Origin: Sciurus carolinensis
Taxonomy: Eukaryota; Chordata; Mammalia; Rodentia; Sciuridae
NCBI RefSeq assembly: GCF_902686445.1
Contig: NC_062232.1
Span: forward strand, 37,032,454 to 37,096,453
Direction of reading: 5' to 3'
DNA length: 64,000 nucleotides
The position numbers were made by a program, and so were the translations under genes. Each line of letters opens with the position of its first letter. Positions within the stretch are counted from its first letter, which is position 1. The notes under the pieces are model-generated. The model searched no databases. It was given only the letters and a program-made list of their open reading frames with translations, and was not told the DNA's origin. Positions 1 to 11,729 of this stretch are shown here, piece by piece.

Positions 1-333
1 GTATTCCACTGGGTATATATACCACATTTTCTTCATCCATTCATCTATTGAAGGGCACCTAGGGTTGGTTCCATAGCTTGGCTATTGTAAATTGAGCTGC
101 TGTAAACATTGATGTGGCCATGTCACTATAGTATGCTGATTTTAAGTCCTTTGGGTATAAACCAAGGAGTGGAATAATTGGGTCAAATGGTGATTCCCCT
201 CTAAGTTTTCTGAAGAATCTCCATACTGCTATCCAGAGTGACTGCACCAATTTGCAGTCCCACCAGCAATGTGTAAGTGTGCCTTTTTCCCCACATCCTC
301 ACCAATGTTTATTGTTTGTTAGTTGGGAAATAC
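1..333 (-). mobile_element. L1 ORF2 3' fragment, cut by the window start
   Basis: Antisense copy of the end of L1 ORF2. The minus strand encodes the C-terminal stretch that also occurs at the end of the full-length L1 at 41.0-41.3 kb (shared motifs include [14 protein letters not shown] and AAQFTIAKLWNQP). It is a young-looking rodent L1, truncated on the right near 333 where an older L1 sequence begins. Confidence 0.85.
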
Positions 334-590
334 CTGATCAGTCTTATGAGAAATTGCCAAACCATATTTTGCATTCCCATCATTACATTATGATCGTTTC
401 AGTTGCTTCTCATCCTCATCAGCACTTGTCATTGTCATTATTTTTTAAAAGGTTATTCATTATAGTAAGGATGCAGTGATATTTCATTATGGGTTTCATA
501 TATGTTTCCCCAATAACTAATGGTACTGAGCTTCTTTAAATGTGTTTATTTGTCATCAGTATGTCTTCTTTAAAGAATGTCTATTCTAAT
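334..590 (-). mobile_element. Old L1 (L1M-type) ORF2 fragment
   Basis: Antisense ORF2-end sequence of an older, more diverged L1 abutting the younger fragment to its left. It shows the usual antisense run: a block around a 'cctcatcagcacttgtcattg'-like stretch, then a 'taatggtactgagcttctt'-like stretch. The abrupt change in family near 333 suggests insertion or recombination between L1s. Confidence 0.6.
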
Positions 591-602
591 TCTTTTTTCT
601 TT

Positions 603-781
603 CTTTGGTACCAGGTACTGAGCCCTATCGCCAGATTTTTCTTATATTTTATTTACAGATAGGGTCTCGTTGAGTTGCTTAGGGCCTCATTAAGTTGCTG
701 AGAGTGACTTTGAAGGCACAAGCCTCCTGACTCAGCTGCTGGGGCTGCTAGAATTACAGGCATGTGCCACTGCTACCGGCC
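603..781 (-). mobile_element. Dimeric B1-ID SINE, reversed
   Basis: Read on the minus strand it has a B1-like left half followed by a degenerate ID-like right half that ends in a 'ggtacc'-type junction. It is diverged from its neighbours of the same family. Confidence 0.75.
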
Positions 782-836
782 TAATTCTTAACCATTTGTT
801 ATTGGATTGTTTATTTTCTTCTTGGGTTTTGAGACT

Positions 837-1033
837 TTTTTTTTTTTTTTTTTTTTTTTGTACTGGGGATTGAACCCAGGGGTGCTTAACCACAGGGCCA
901 CATCCTCAACCCATTTTATTTTTTATTTTGAGACAGGGTCTTGCTAAGTTGCCGAAGCTGGTTTGAATTTGCGATCCTCCTGCCTCAGCCTCCCGAGCTG
1001 CTGGGATTACAGGTGTCCACCACCACACCTGGG
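837..1033 (-). mobile_element. Dimeric B1-ID SINE, reversed
   Basis: A run of about 20 T on the left is the reversed A tail. It is followed by the reversed ID half (tactggggattgaaccc) and the reversed B1 half (cctcagcctcccgagc, gctgggattacagg). Confidence 0.9.
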
Positions 1034-1044
1034 GAGAATTCTTT

Positions 1045-1425
1045 TTTTAATTGAGAAATAATTTACCCTCAAATCTGCCCTTTTAGTGTACAATTTAGTG
1101 GTTTTTTAGCATATTCACAAAGCTAAACAACTATTCCCATTGTTTAATTTCAGAACATTTTCATCATCTCAACAAAAACCCCCTTTCCCATTCGCGGTCA
1201 CTTCCAGTTCTCCCTTTCCCAGCTCCTGGAGACCACTAATCTAATTTCTATATGTATCCATTTGCCGATCTCTGGACATTATATATACATGGAATCATAA
1301 GGTATGTAGCCTATTGAGTCTGAGTTTATTCACTTCTGCAGTGTTTTTGTGGTTCAGATGCATTGTCCCATATATCACTACTTTTTTTAGACAGTGGAAT
1401 GACATTCCACTGTGTGGTATACTGA
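1045..1425 (-). mobile_element. L1M 3' UTR, reversed
   Basis: Matches the remembered antisense L1M 3' end: a 'ttaattgagaaataattta' start, 'gtgtacaatttagtgg', and a 'ctggagaccactaatctaa' block. Old and diverged. Confidence 0.7.
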
Positions 1426-1565
1426 ATTCTTATAACTTTATGTTGCCTTAGCATCCATTTAGAATACTTCCTCATACCAGCAAGTGGGGCTCAATCATTC
1501 CTGACATAGTCTCTAGTTCTACACTATACCCAAATGGCTCAAGTCAGTGACCAGAATAAGAATTT

Positions 1566-1664
1566 AGGAATAGGGGTATAGCTCAGGGATAGAACACTTG
1601 CCTAGCATGCAAGAGGCCCTGAGTTCAATCTCTAGTATCAAAAAAGAAAGAAAAGAAAAGAAAA
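1566..1664 (+). mobile_element. ID SINE
   Basis: tRNA-Ala-like body with A box (tatagctcagggatagaa) and B box (gagttcaatctc), ending in an impure A-rich (AAAGA)n tail. Too diverged at both boxes to call a tRNA gene. Confidence 0.85.
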
Positions 1665-2285
1665 CACCTTATAGGCATCTCTCCCGCCTAGCAGATTGGG
1701 TTCCCCACTTTCCCACTGCTTCCTGTAAATGGATCATTTGGGCATTTGCCCTTAAACATTAAATGACCCACACCTTATTCCCTTGTATATACTGCTAGTT
1801 GACTTTCTGTCTCTGTCTCTCTTCCTCTGTCCCTCTGTTCCTCTGTCCCAGAGACCGTAGACAGAACTCATGACACTCTACCTGCCCAGGATCTGTAAGT
1901 AAACATCTTTGAACTTGTTTTCTATTGTGCTAATGTACTGAATTTGTGCCATCCATCTGAACTAGGAGCTCCCCCAGACTGGATTTTCCCCAGGATGCCA
2001 GGGAGAATGAAGGATGGGCTCCCAGTACCAGACTGATGGTCAGGCAGTCATAAACTGGACATGGGTCAGACAAGAGTCACAAGGGCATCACTCCGTATGA
2101 ACAAGTTTCCCACATGGGACCCCCGGCCATGGGTCCGACACTTAGGCATTAGACCAACTTCCAAGAAAAAGAAGTATCCCTTGAAGGCATGCTGTAAACA
2201 CCCACATCTAGCTTCCCTTCATTTTCCATTAGGATAGCATTGCTAGCCATTCTAGTGCAAGAACCCCAATTTAGCTGGTGGCTCT
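1665..2285. other. Unclassified, weakly LTR-like
   Basis: About 620 bases with no ORF and no repeat I can name. A pyrimidine-rich block (1808-1850, CTCTGTCTCTC/CTCTGTCCCT units) followed by downstream sequence resembles the R-U5 part of an LTR, but I see neither clear TG...CA ends nor a target duplication. Confidence 0.25.
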
Positions 2286-4040
2286 CAAAACATATAGATA
2301 TACCACATTTTGTTTATTCATTCATGGCATAAAAGTCATTTAGGTTTTTTCCACTTTTTAACTACTATAAAGAATGCTGCTATCAATATTCATGCATAAA
2401 TTGTTGTGTGGACATGTTTTCATCTCTCTTGGGTATATACCTAGGAGAGAATTCCTGAGTCACATGGTAACTCTGTGTTTAACTTTTTGAGGAACTGACA
2501 AACTCTTTTCCAAAGTGGCTGCACCATTTTTTCATTTTCACCAGCAATGTATGAAGGTTCCAATTTTCCCCCATCCTTGCCGACACTTGTATTGTCTCTT
2601 TTTTAATTAGTCACCTTAGTAGGTATAAAGTGATATCTTGTGGTTTTGATTTTCATTTCCATAATGACTAATGATTTTGAGCATCTTTTCAGGTCCTTCT
2701 TCACCATTTGTATATCTTACTTGAAAAAAATCTACTGAAATCCTTTCCTATTTTATTCATTGAGTTGTTTTTATTGCTAGGTTTAAGATTTATTTGTGTA
2801 TTTTGGATATATGTCACTATCATGTGTGATTTGCATATATTTTTCATATTCTGTGGATTATCTTTTTACTTTCTTGATGGTATCCTTTTGAAGTATCTTT
2901 TTTTTTCTCACATGTGTGTGTGAGATATATTTAGGAAACTATTACATAATCCAAGGTCATGAAGATATACATAAGATTTTCCTACCAGTTTTATAGTATC
3001 AGCTCTCACATTTAGATTTTTGAAATATTGATTTTCATATATTGAACTAATCTTGCAGCCTGAGATGAATCATATTTGGTCATCTTTGTGTGTTGCTGGA
3101 TTTGGTTTGTGGGTATGTTTTGATGAAGATTCATAAATCTATACTTTTAAGAAATATGAGTCTGTAATTTTCTTTTCTTGCGATGTCTTTGTATGACTTT
3201 GGTATCAGAAAAATTCTGGGCTCATGGAATGTGTTAGGAAGTGTTTCTACTTCTTCTATTTTTTGAGTGTTTGCAAAATATTGGTATTAATTCTTCTTTA
3301 AATGTTTGGTGGACATTGACCTGTGAAGTCACTCCAGCCTGGGATTTTCTTTATGGAATATTTTTTGATTACTAATTCAATTTTTTTCCTTGTTACAGGT
3401 CTATTCAGATTTTCTATTTCTCCTTGAGGTAGTTTTGGTAGTTTATATTTTTTCTAAGAATTTGTTCATTTCATCTAGGTTATCTAGCTTGGTAGCATAC
3501 AATTGCTCATAGTATTCCCTTATAATTCTTTTTATTTTTACAAGGTTGATAGTGATGTCTTCTTTGTTCCTGATTTTAGTAATTTGGATCTTCTCTTTTC
3601 TTTCTTCGTCAGCCTAGTTAAAGTTTCTCAATTTGTTGATCTTTTCAAAAGACCTACTTTTGGTTTTATTGCTTTTCCCTATGTTTTTCCATTCTCTACT
3701 TCATTTCCTTCAAAAATGCCAATTTTTCTTCACATGTTTTAGAGCTCTGCTGTTAGGTTCATACATATTTATAATTGTTATGTCTTCTTGATGGATTGAT
3801 TTTTTTTTATTATGGTAAAATGACATCTTTGTTGCTAGTAAAAAATGTTTGTCCTAAAGTCTATTTTATTTGATAGTACTATAGCCACTCTGGCTCTTTT
3901 GGTTATTATTTGTATGGTATATATTTTTCCATCCTTTGATTTTCAGTGATATGTGTGACTTTGAAACTAATGCACATCTCTGTCGAGTTGGGTCACCTTG
4001 TCTTCCATTCTGCCAGTCTTTGTCCTTTGATTGGCATGTT
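2286..4040 (-). mobile_element. Old L1M ORF2, reversed
   Basis: Long antisense stretch of an ancient L1 ORF2. From left to right it runs from the 3' end of ORF2 towards its start: typical 'ccaaagtggctgcacca', then reverse-transcriptase-region antisense T-rich sequence, then the N-terminal part near 3960-4040 (tgtcctttgattgg). All reading frames are broken. No insertion-site duplication is visible. Confidence 0.75.
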
Positions 4041-4607
4041 TCTAGGGAACTGCTATAAAAAGGTCAGATAATGGCAGTTCTCCTGAGATGGGACTTTGGG
4101 GGTGCTCCACTCCTTTTCTGCCCCCAGTGGTTGCTAGGTTGCTGGTTTTCACAGCTACTTTTGGTGTGTGACTGTTGAATTTAAGGCTTCCATGGAACTG
4201 GGGAAAGGAAGATGTTACAAGAAAAGTCAAAGCACTTCATAAGACTCTGTTCTTATTGATATTTAGCTGGGTTTAAAAAAAAAAAAACATTTCTTAGATT
4301 GTTGCAAGCCTTTGGTTACTTTCCAGAGTTCTGATTTTAACAATTTTTTCAGTGTTTTCGTTGTTCTTATGTAGGAGCAGATTTTTGGAGGTTCTTATTC
4401 CATCATTCCTGCTGATATCACTTTTTCAAATCTCCTTTTATGTCTGTCTATGAAGAGAAATCTGTCACATGTCTATTTTTTAAGAAGTTAAAAAGTGTTT
4501 TATGTGTTTTTCTGTACTGGAAAAGTAAAAATAAAAATTAAAAGCACTTCACAGGCAGGCACATTTAGGAGATACACAAAAATAGAGGAAAAAAGAATGA
4601 ATTTGAG
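4041..4607. other. Probable old L1-related sequence
   Basis: Continues from the antisense L1M. It holds no gene and only short chance ORFs. The block at 4320-4420 (tttccagagttctgattt ... ggaggttcttattcc) looks like an old L1 UTR, but I cannot assign it firmly. Confidence 0.35.
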
Positions 4608-4816
4608 CTGGATGTGGTGGTGCGTGCCTGTCATCCCAGTAACTTGGGAGGCTGAGGCAGGAGGATTGTGAGTTCAAGGCCAGCCTCAGCAATTTAGCAA
4701 GGCACTAAACAACTAAATGAGACCCTGTCTCAAAATAAAAAATAAAAGGGACTGAAGATGTAGCTCAGTGGTAAAGTAACCGTGGGTTCAATACCCAGTA
4801 CCAAAAAAAAAAATAA
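4608..4816 (+). mobile_element. Dimeric B1-ID SINE
   Basis: Complete dimer. The B1-like half (gctggatgtggtggtgcg, gggaggctgaggcagg) leads to an A-rich linker (caaaataaaaaataaaa), an ID-like half (agatgtagctcagtggt) and a poly(A) tail. Confidence 0.92.
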
Positions 4817-4984
4817 TTTTTATATAATTCAGAAAGACAAGGTAAAATTTGCAACAGTACAGCAAAGCAACCCAGATTTTAATTCCATACTTTAAAGAAT
4901 TCAACAAGTTAATGTTATCAAACTCCAGAATCCCTGAACATTTTCCCCCTAGCACCTGAAAGCAAATCTTCCTAAGATCCTATT

Positions 4985-5573
4985 TTAGCTTTCTGTTTTG
5001 CCATAACAAATTACCACAACCCTACTGACTTAAAGCAACCCCATTTATTCACCTGTAGTTCCAGATGTCAGAAGTCTAAGCAGGCCCAGGAACTTTTTCT
5101 GTTCTGGATCTCACTACATGGGAATTTTTAAGGTGTCAGTCAGTGCAATTCTCCCTGGAAATTCTGGAGAAGATTCTCTTCCAAGACCACTGAAATCGTT
5201 GGCAGCATTCAGCTCCTTATAATTGTAGACTGGAGTCAATGCCTCTTCTCTGGCTTTCATCTGGGGCTAATTTCTGCTCCTGTAGACCATCCATATTTCT
5301 TAGCTGGTGGCCCCTTTCCTCTTGTCCTCAAATCAGCATTAAGGTATCAAATTGTATTCATGCTTTGAATCTGAGTTCCTTTTTTGTCGCAAACCATAAA
5401 AACTCTACTTTTATAGAGGTTCATGTGATTAGATTAGGCTCCCTGGGGTAATCTCCCTATTTTAAGGTCAGCTGTTATGTAACATACTTTAGGGGAATAA
5501 TATCATATTCACAGGATCTGGGATTAAGGTATAGACTCTTCAGAGAACCATTTTTAGAATTCCATCTACCACA
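4985..5573 (-). mobile_element. MLT1-type MaLR LTR, reversed
   Basis: Reads like a remembered MLT1 LTR on the minus strand: 'aacaaattaccaca' with 'cttaaagcaacc' at the left and a right end of ctaccaca, which is the reversed TGTGGTAG start. The same family occurs in sense at 63674. Ancient ERVL-MaLR solo LTR; no internal part. Confidence 0.7.
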
Positions 5574-5919
5574 GGTATCTAAGTGAAAGCCAGTTGGCAA
5601 AATGATTGGCCTAACTACAAATCTGAAGACAAGATATACTCCTACATGGAGAAATTTTTGGCCAAAATTTTTACTTTGGAAATTTGCAAACATACAAAAA
5701 AATGGGAAGAATGGTATAATGTGTACATATATATTTACCAACTGGATTCAAGAGTTGTTAAAATTTGGCCTTATTTACTTTATCTATTCATCTACATATA
5801 TGTTGAACCTTCTGAAAATGACAAATATCTCGATGTCACATCCCTGAATAGTTCAATATGCATTTCCCACGAATAAGAACATTTCCTTAGATAATCACAA
5901 TGCCATCATGCTACCTAAG

Positions 5920-6445
5920 AAAATTATATTGTCCTACTCACAGTAGCTAAACTATGGAACTAACCTAGATGTCCTTCAGCAGATGAATGGATAAATAAAT
6001 TATGGTATATATACACAATGGAATATTACTCAGCCTTAAAGAATGAAATTATGGCATTTGCAGGTAAATGGATGGGACTAGAAAATATCATGCTAAGTGA
6101 AATAAGCCAATTCCCAAAAACCAAAGGCCAAATATTTTCTCTGATACATGGATACTGAGTCCTGGTGGTGGGTGGGTAGGGAAGAATGAAGGAACTTTGG
6201 ATTATGCAGAGGGGAGTGAGGAGAGTGGAGGGCAGTGGGGATGGGAAGGATGGTAGAATGAGACAGACATTATTATCCTATATACATGTATTATTACACT
6301 ACTGGTGTGGTCCAGCACCATGTACAGCCAGAGGAATGAGAAGCTATGCTCCATTTGTGTACAATGTGTCAAAAAACATTCTACTGTCATGCATAACCAA
6401 TTAGAACAAATTAAAAAATGAAAAGAAGGAAAATTATAATGTCCT
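5920..6445 (+). mobile_element. 5'-truncated L1 with target-site duplication
   Basis: Body 5936-6429 comprises the end of ORF2 (atgaatggataaataaatt, aatattactcagcc) plus the 3' UTR and an A-rich end. It is flanked by 16-base direct repeats at 5920-5935 and 6430-6445 that differ at one base (AAAATTATAtTGTCCT versus a at the tenth base). This is a classic target-primed L1 insertion, truncated to about 0.5 kb. Confidence 0.92.
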
Positions 6446-6821
6446 TATGGCATCTACTATACTGTCCATGTTCAAAATTCTCTGTCCACAAAAGTTTTTA
6501 AAAACTGCTTTTTTTTTTTTTTGGAAAAATGATCTAGAGTCTATGAAGTGCATTTGTCATAATATCTATTTTGTGTCTTTTAACCTAAAACTCTCCCCAC
6601 ATCCTTCTGTTTATTTATTTTGTTTGTTTGCATTTCATAAACTTTGAAGATACAAGATCAATTTGTAGTCATGTAGAATGTTCTACTCATACTGGATTTA
6701 ACTTTTTCCTGACACATTTAACTTGTTCTCCTAGCCACTGTATTCCATATAGACTGGAACCCTATATCCTTTGGTTCTGCATCCTCAAATTCACCCAACT
6801 ACAGATCAAACATATTTAAGC
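6446..6821. other. No recognised feature
   Basis: AT-rich sequence with a 14-T run near 6510-6523. Short ORFs here look like chance. I see no repeat family or gene. Confidence 0.4.
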
Positions 6822-7010
6822 TGTGCATAGAGGCGCATGCCTGTAATCCCAGCAATTTAGGAGGCTGAGGAAGGAAGATTTCAAGTTTAATACCAACCTC
6901 AGCAACTTAACAAGTCCCTATCTAAAAATTTAAAAAGAAATGGGGATGTAGCTCAGTGGCAGAGTGCCCCTGGGTTCAATCTCCAGTATGAAAAAAAGAA
7001 AAAGAAATAT
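6822..7010 (+). mobile_element. Dimeric B1-ID SINE
   Basis: B1-like half with tgcctgtaatcccagc, short linker, ID half with gggatgtagctcagtgg, and an A/G-rich tail that runs into an (AT)n microsatellite at 7005-7021. Confidence 0.88.
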
Positions 7011-7197
7011 ATATATATATATGAAAACAATTTCATAAGTACTGAACATGTATATTTTTCTTGTCATAATTCCCTACAGAATATAGCATAACAACTATTT
7101 ACATAGCATTTACATTGTATTAGGTAATGCGAGTAATTTGGAAATGACTTAAAGTGTACCAAAGAATGTGTGTAGTTTTGATGCAAATACTACGCAA

Positions 7198-7287
7198 TTT
7201 AATATCAGGGACTTGAGCATCCAAGGATTTTGGTGTCCGTAGGGTGCCCTGGAATCCATCCCACATGAATATTGAGGAATTACTGTA
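7198..7287 (+). mobile_element. Tigger-like DNA transposon terminal fragment
   Basis: About 90 bases resembling one end of a TcMar-Tigger non-autonomous element: 'gacttgagcatccaagga', 'ttttggtgtccg', and 'ggaatccatccca'. Only one end is seen. Confidence 0.55.
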
Positions 7288-7318
7288 AAAAGTTCAAAGG
7301 CAATAATATTTTATAGGA

Positions 7319-7515
7319 TCTGGGCAAATGGCTCGTGTCTGTCATCTCAGCTATTTGGGAGTCGGAGGCAGGAGGATGGCAAGTTTAAGGCTAACCTCAG
7401 CAACTTAGCAAGACACTGCCTCAGAATAAAAGAAAATTTTTAAAGGGCTGGGGATGTGGCTCAGTAGTAAAGTGCCCCTGGGTTCAATCCCCAATACCAA
7501 ATAATAATAATAACT
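7319..7515 (+). mobile_element. Dimeric B1-ID SINE
   Basis: Diverged B1 half (ggaggcaggaggatggc), linker, then a well-kept ID half (ctggggatgtggctcag, gggttcaatccccaat) with an (AAT)n tail. Confidence 0.88.
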
Positions 7516-7871
7516 AATTCATAGGTTATGTTGTTTACATCATATTACATCATACCTGGGATACATAATGTCAGACTGTCCCACTCTTAGGGCTATGGAG
7601 TTTTGATTCTTCAGTTACAGTACCTGATATGATTTTCCCTTTATAATGAACAAATTATCTATGGGAAGATAATTTGCACTTAGCCTATTTCCCAACAGCC
7701 TACCACCTAATGGTTTTATCACCCATTAATAATTCCTTCCTGAATCAATTGTGTCCTTACGTTTGCACAATAATAGAATGGTTTTCTATTTCTATCATCC
7801 ATCTACAGTTATTTATTATTATTCTATGAAAAAGAGTTTTCTCAGAGTACAGGAAATACTCAATTTTTCTT
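7516..7871. other. No recognised feature
   Basis: AT-rich, without a convincing ORF or repeat family. Confidence 0.4.
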
Positions 7872-7989
7872 TTTAAATTTTTTTTTTAGTTGTAGATGGA
7901 CATAATACCTTTATTTTACTTATTTTTTTTTTTAATGTGATGCTAAGGATCAAACCCAGTGCCTCACACGTGCTACAACCTCAACCCTT
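7872..7989 (-). mobile_element. ID SINE of the long-tail class, reversed and damaged
   Basis: On the plus strand it reads reversed tail (tttagttgtagatggacat, then T/A-rich) followed by reversed ID body (caaacccagtgcctcacac). The part containing the A box is degraded. The same tail sequence recurs at 11.3, 31.6 and 47.4 kb. Confidence 0.8.
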
Positions 7990-8169
7990 AATTTTTTTCT
8001 CTTAATTACAAATTTTCAGAGAAAAACTTGAACAAGCATCTTCGATAGTGGCAAATAGGTGTTTCTTCTTTGTCTTTTTCTGTTTTTAGTATGATTATAA
8101 ACTTGTGAGTTTTAATTTATTCAACATTTTATAATCAATTATGTGAATCATCATTGGCATCAGTATTAT

Positions 8170-8460
8170 CGTTACTGGAAGCTCAAATCTCTCCCTTTGG
8201 TTAGTGGAGCCCCTTTAATGTGATGCCAACATCCTTTTGAAATGACTCTATTAATCTTGGAGTGGTTTTTGTTTATCTGTGTTGCTTTCTGACAATCCAG
8301 GCCCATCTTGAATTTTTCCTGCCCTAGATCTGGAAATAGCTCTCTCCCAGAAGCCTTGGTTCCTTTTGTTGAGGAATGGTATTCAGAAACTAAGATGTAA
8401 GTGCTAAATGTACTCTCTGCTGTTGAGAACAAGGGCATGGATTCTAGAGCCTTACAGTAT
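8170..8460. mobile_element. Possible ancient L1 3' UTR
   Basis: Contains blocks I associate with old mammalian L1 UTRs (gccccttttaatgtgatgcc-like; tgaggaatggtattcagaaa). The 111-codon minus-strand ORF over it has no recognisable domain and is taken as chance. Confidence 0.35.
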
Positions 8461-8464
8461 AAAA

Positions 8465-8650
8465 CCGGGAGCCAGCAACTATGTCCCTTAAGCCAAATCC
8501 ATCCCACATAAGGCTTTATTGCAACACAGCTGTTTCCATCTTATCTGTGGTTGCTTTCACAGAGGTGAATAGTTGCAACTGTATGGTTTGGCCTGTGAAG
8601 CTTGAGTTATTTACTATCTGGACATTTTCAGAAAAAAAAAATGCCAACCC
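8465..8650 (+). mobile_element. Nonautonomous hAT-like DNA element
   Basis: Resembles a widespread mammalian nonautonomous element: gccagcaactatg near the start, 'ggctttattgcaacacagc', 'tatttactatctgg', and a closing half-inverted 'aatgccaaccc'. The start and end are roughly complementary. Family name not certain. Confidence 0.45.
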
Positions 8651-9432
8651 CTGGTGTAACCATATAGGATTTCTATTCTGTAACAATAATATAGTATGTT
8701 TATGTTTTCAATTCAAATTGGCCCTCAAGTGTTTTTCTTAACTTCTTGATTTTTATATTTGCATCTCTATTTTGTTAACTGAAAAATCTTAATTTGTAAT
8801 AATATGGACTTAGTTACATATTTTGCTTTACTCTGTAATGCATGAAAACCGTTTCAAAATAGCAGCATCAATGTTACTTCCAATAATAAAATGACTGAAG
8901 AAAAAATAAGTCATTTTGTAATTGTTTACGTCTTTCTAATATATTCCACTAAAAACATATAATGAAGTGTCATGATCAAGTCAGTTAAAACAACTACTTT
9001 CTCTGTAGGTGATATTACTGATTTGATATAGTTAGTTTCATTTGTTTCACTTTATTTTAATTTTGGAGTATGCTTTATATTCTGTTTTATATTAATATTA
9101 TTTTTAAATATGCAAAATAATACTAATGTAGGATTTTAGCAGGTCTATTAAGAAATGAATAGATAAAGACAACAAAAATACTAGTAAGAACATTAAAAAA
9201 TGAACAATGCAATTAATAAGCTTGAGAAAGCTACCCAACTCATTTTATGAAGTTAATTTAATCTTGATATCAATAACAAAAACAGAGAATACAGGAAAAG
9301 AAAAATATAGGCCAGTCACTGTTTACAAGCAGGTACACAAATTCTAAATACATAAAGAAAAGTAGTAAACCAAATCCAGTGTATGTGCCTAGATCGACAG
9401 ACATTTGATAGATGGAAAGATAAAGATGCATC
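8651..9432. other. AT-rich unclassified
   Basis: About 780 AT-rich bases with no ORF of note and no identifiable repeat. Could be ancient repeat decay or unique intergenic DNA. Confidence 0.4.
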
Positions 9433-9625
9433 TAGAGGCAGTATGGTATCAAAGTTGAGACAGTAAATTCTGAAACCAGAATACCTGTTTGTATCACAGC
9501 TTCACCCCTTACTATCTATATAAACTTGGACAAGTCATTTAACTTCTCTATGCCTCAGTTTCCTCATCTGCAAAATGGGGATAATAATAGTACCTAGCTC
9601 ATAACTTCATTATGAGGCATCATTC
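9433..9625 (+). mobile_element. MIR SINE
   Basis: Pan-mammalian MIR with its conserved core well preserved: 'cctcagtttcctcatctg' followed by 'caaaatggggataataata'. The tRNA-derived head is recognisable near 9440-9500. Old, and predates rodents. Confidence 0.88.
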
Positions 9626-9972
9626 AATCCATAGAGCAGTCATGTCTCATGACTCCTAACCACAGTTAGCCAAACTTGAGGTTAAAGGCATAGTTCTTCA
9701 CATGTTCAAGACTGCCCAAGATTTCTGGCACCAAATGCAAGGAGTTTGGCCTTCTGCCTAGTCAGTGGGAATAATCTCACAAGACTGCCTTCACTTACGG
9801 ACCCTTGATGTATGTTTGGAAGTCCCCAAAGTCAGTCTCAATTCAGAGAAGCTGGCTATAAATTCTGGGGTCTCCACAGACTCCCTCAGGTTCAATCATT
9901 TGCTAGAACAACTCATAGAAATTTAAGTAGAAGAAACACTCTACTTAGGATTACAGTCTTATGATAGTAAAA
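9626..9972. other. No recognised feature
   Basis: Mixed-composition DNA between a MIR and a young ID element. No supported gene or repeat. Confidence 0.35.
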
Positions 9973-10088
9973 GGGTACAAATTAGGGTTGGGGGTATAGC
10001 TCAGTTGGTCGAGTGCTTGCCTTGCAAGTACAAGGTCCTGGGTTCAATCCCCAGCACCCCAGGAAAAAAAAAAAGGGGTACAAATTAG
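9973..10088 (+). mobile_element. Young ID SINE with perfect target-site duplication
   Basis: tRNA-Ala-like body with intact A box (tatagctcagttggtcgag) and B box (gggttcaatcc) and a terminal A11 tail. Perfect 13-base direct repeats (GGGTACAAATTAG) lie at 9973-9985 and 10076-10088. This copy is close to the BC1-like master form, so it is probably a recent insertion. Confidence 0.95.
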
Positions 10089-10559
10089 AGCCAACCAAAG
10101 GGAGAAATCTGAGAGTGTCCCAAACACAAAAGCTCTGGCATCCCCAGGGATGCATTACCCTCCCAGAATTGAAAGGTGACAATACTCAATGAATATTGCC
10201 AACCGGGGAAGCTTGCCTGAGCCTTTGGTGTCTAGAGTTTTTATAAAGACTCCATTAAATACTGGCTAAGTGCTTGACCTTTAGTCTCCAGCCTTTTGGG
10301 GGAGACAGACTAATGCATTCAGTTTCTGGGTCAGAAGTGATATGACGACTCAAAGCATCCATCATAAATCACATGGGTAGACTAACTCATAACCAAAGCT
10401 CTAGACAAACAAAATCACTCCTATCAGACAGAATATTCCAGAGGCTTGGATATCACCTCCTCATAACCAAGGATTAAAAACTAGATCTCTCTTTGGGTAA
10501 AGTTAAAGTCTTCATTCCACAGCTCCCAAATTCTTTTTAATCTTGGTTACAATTTCTCA
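10089..10559. other. No recognised feature
   Basis: No coding potential or repeat I can name. Confidence 0.35.
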
Positions 10560-11095
10560 CCACTTTTGGTTGGTGTGCATAAATAATGGCCCCCTATGAG
10601 TCATTTCTCTATAGCCTGGCCATGACACTTTGCCATGAGATGTTCTCATTGCTTCCATCAGAAGGTAATGTCTGTTTCTCCACCTCCTTGAACTCCAGTT
10701 ACTCTTGTGACTGGTATTGACCGATCAAAGTTGCTGGGGGTGACATTGTGGAACCTCTGAGACTAAACCTTACGAGCTTATTCAGCTTCCACCTCCTCTC
10801 TGCTAGTATATTACCTGGATAGTGCCTTGCTAAAAAGAAACTGGTTCAGGTCCTGGAGGATGAGAGGCCACATTGAGGAGAACCAAGGCCAGCACCAGGG
10901 CCCTTGATGTTTGAGTGAAACCATCTTGGCCCTAACAGAGTTCCCAGCTGACAGCTACCACATGAATGTGACCTGGAAAAACCAGCAGAAGAACCATTCC
11001 ACCAACCTACAGAATCATGAGAAATAACAAACCACTGTTGGTTTAAGCTACCAAGTATTGGGCAATTTGTCACAGGGCAATAAATAACTGTTACA
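10560..11095 (+). mobile_element. MLT1-type LTR
   Basis: The right end is the diagnostic part: 'aatcatgagaaataacaaa', 'ttggtttaagctaccaag', then 'caataaataactgttacacc', matching the MLT1 3' end as remembered. The left boundary is uncertain. Solo ancient ERVL-MaLR LTR. Confidence 0.55.
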
Positions 11096-11296
11096 CCTTA
11101 TATTGAATAAGTGTTTCTGTGAGAAAATGAGAGTGAATCTGGTCCTTCCAACTCTAAAAGCTATAAAACCAAAGTTTTTTCAAACTTTTAATTATGCAAA
11201 AGAACTGAGTGGAATACCATTGTGCATAATGTTCAGCCTTCATTTTTAATTATCTCCTCGTGAATACTTCCCTAGTCAAGGCGCATGGAATTTTCA

Positions 11297-11470
11297 AGAG
11301 CTCTTTCTTTCATTTTTTTTATTAAATATTTTTTAGTTGTAGATGGACACAATGCCTTTTATTTTATTTATTTATTTTTATGTGGTGCTGAGGATGGAAC
11401 CCAGTGCATCAAACATGCTAGACAAGCGCTCTACCACTGAGTCACAACCCCAGCCCCTAGAGCTCTTTCT
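11297..11470 (-). mobile_element. Long-tail ID SINE, reversed, with perfect TSD
   Basis: Body 11309-11458, minus strand: reversed tail (tttagttgtagatggacac, then TTTA-rich), then reversed ID (gtggtgctgaggatgg; gtcacaaccccagcccc). Perfect 12-base duplication AGAGCTCTTTCT at 11297-11308 and 11459-11470 proves the conserved tail is part of the mobile unit. Confidence 0.94.
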
Positions 11471-11729
11471 ACATACTTTCAAATGGGTTTCCAGATAATT
11501 GTACCAAGTTATGTTCTCACCAGCAGTATGTGAAGGGTATGAGAGTTTGTTAGAACTTTAAAAATGGAGAAATGATGGGAGTTCCCATAATGCATGGAGT
11601 GCTAAGACCCTACTTCTTCAAATCTGCCTCACCCACTTATAGGGCCAGCCTTGATGACATCAGGAAGTCAAACAGGTGGGACAGCTTCAGCTGAGTGCTC
11701 CAATCAATGCCCTGTGTCCAGAAAGCAAT

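Noticed and set aside
8172..8507. 111-codon minus-strand ORF as a gene
   Set aside because: Overlaps ancient repeat blocks; no domain or conservation evidence.
9986..10062. tRNA-Ala-like gene
   Set aside because: A TSD and A tail show it is an ID SINE; the same holds for all similar tRNA-like bodies here.
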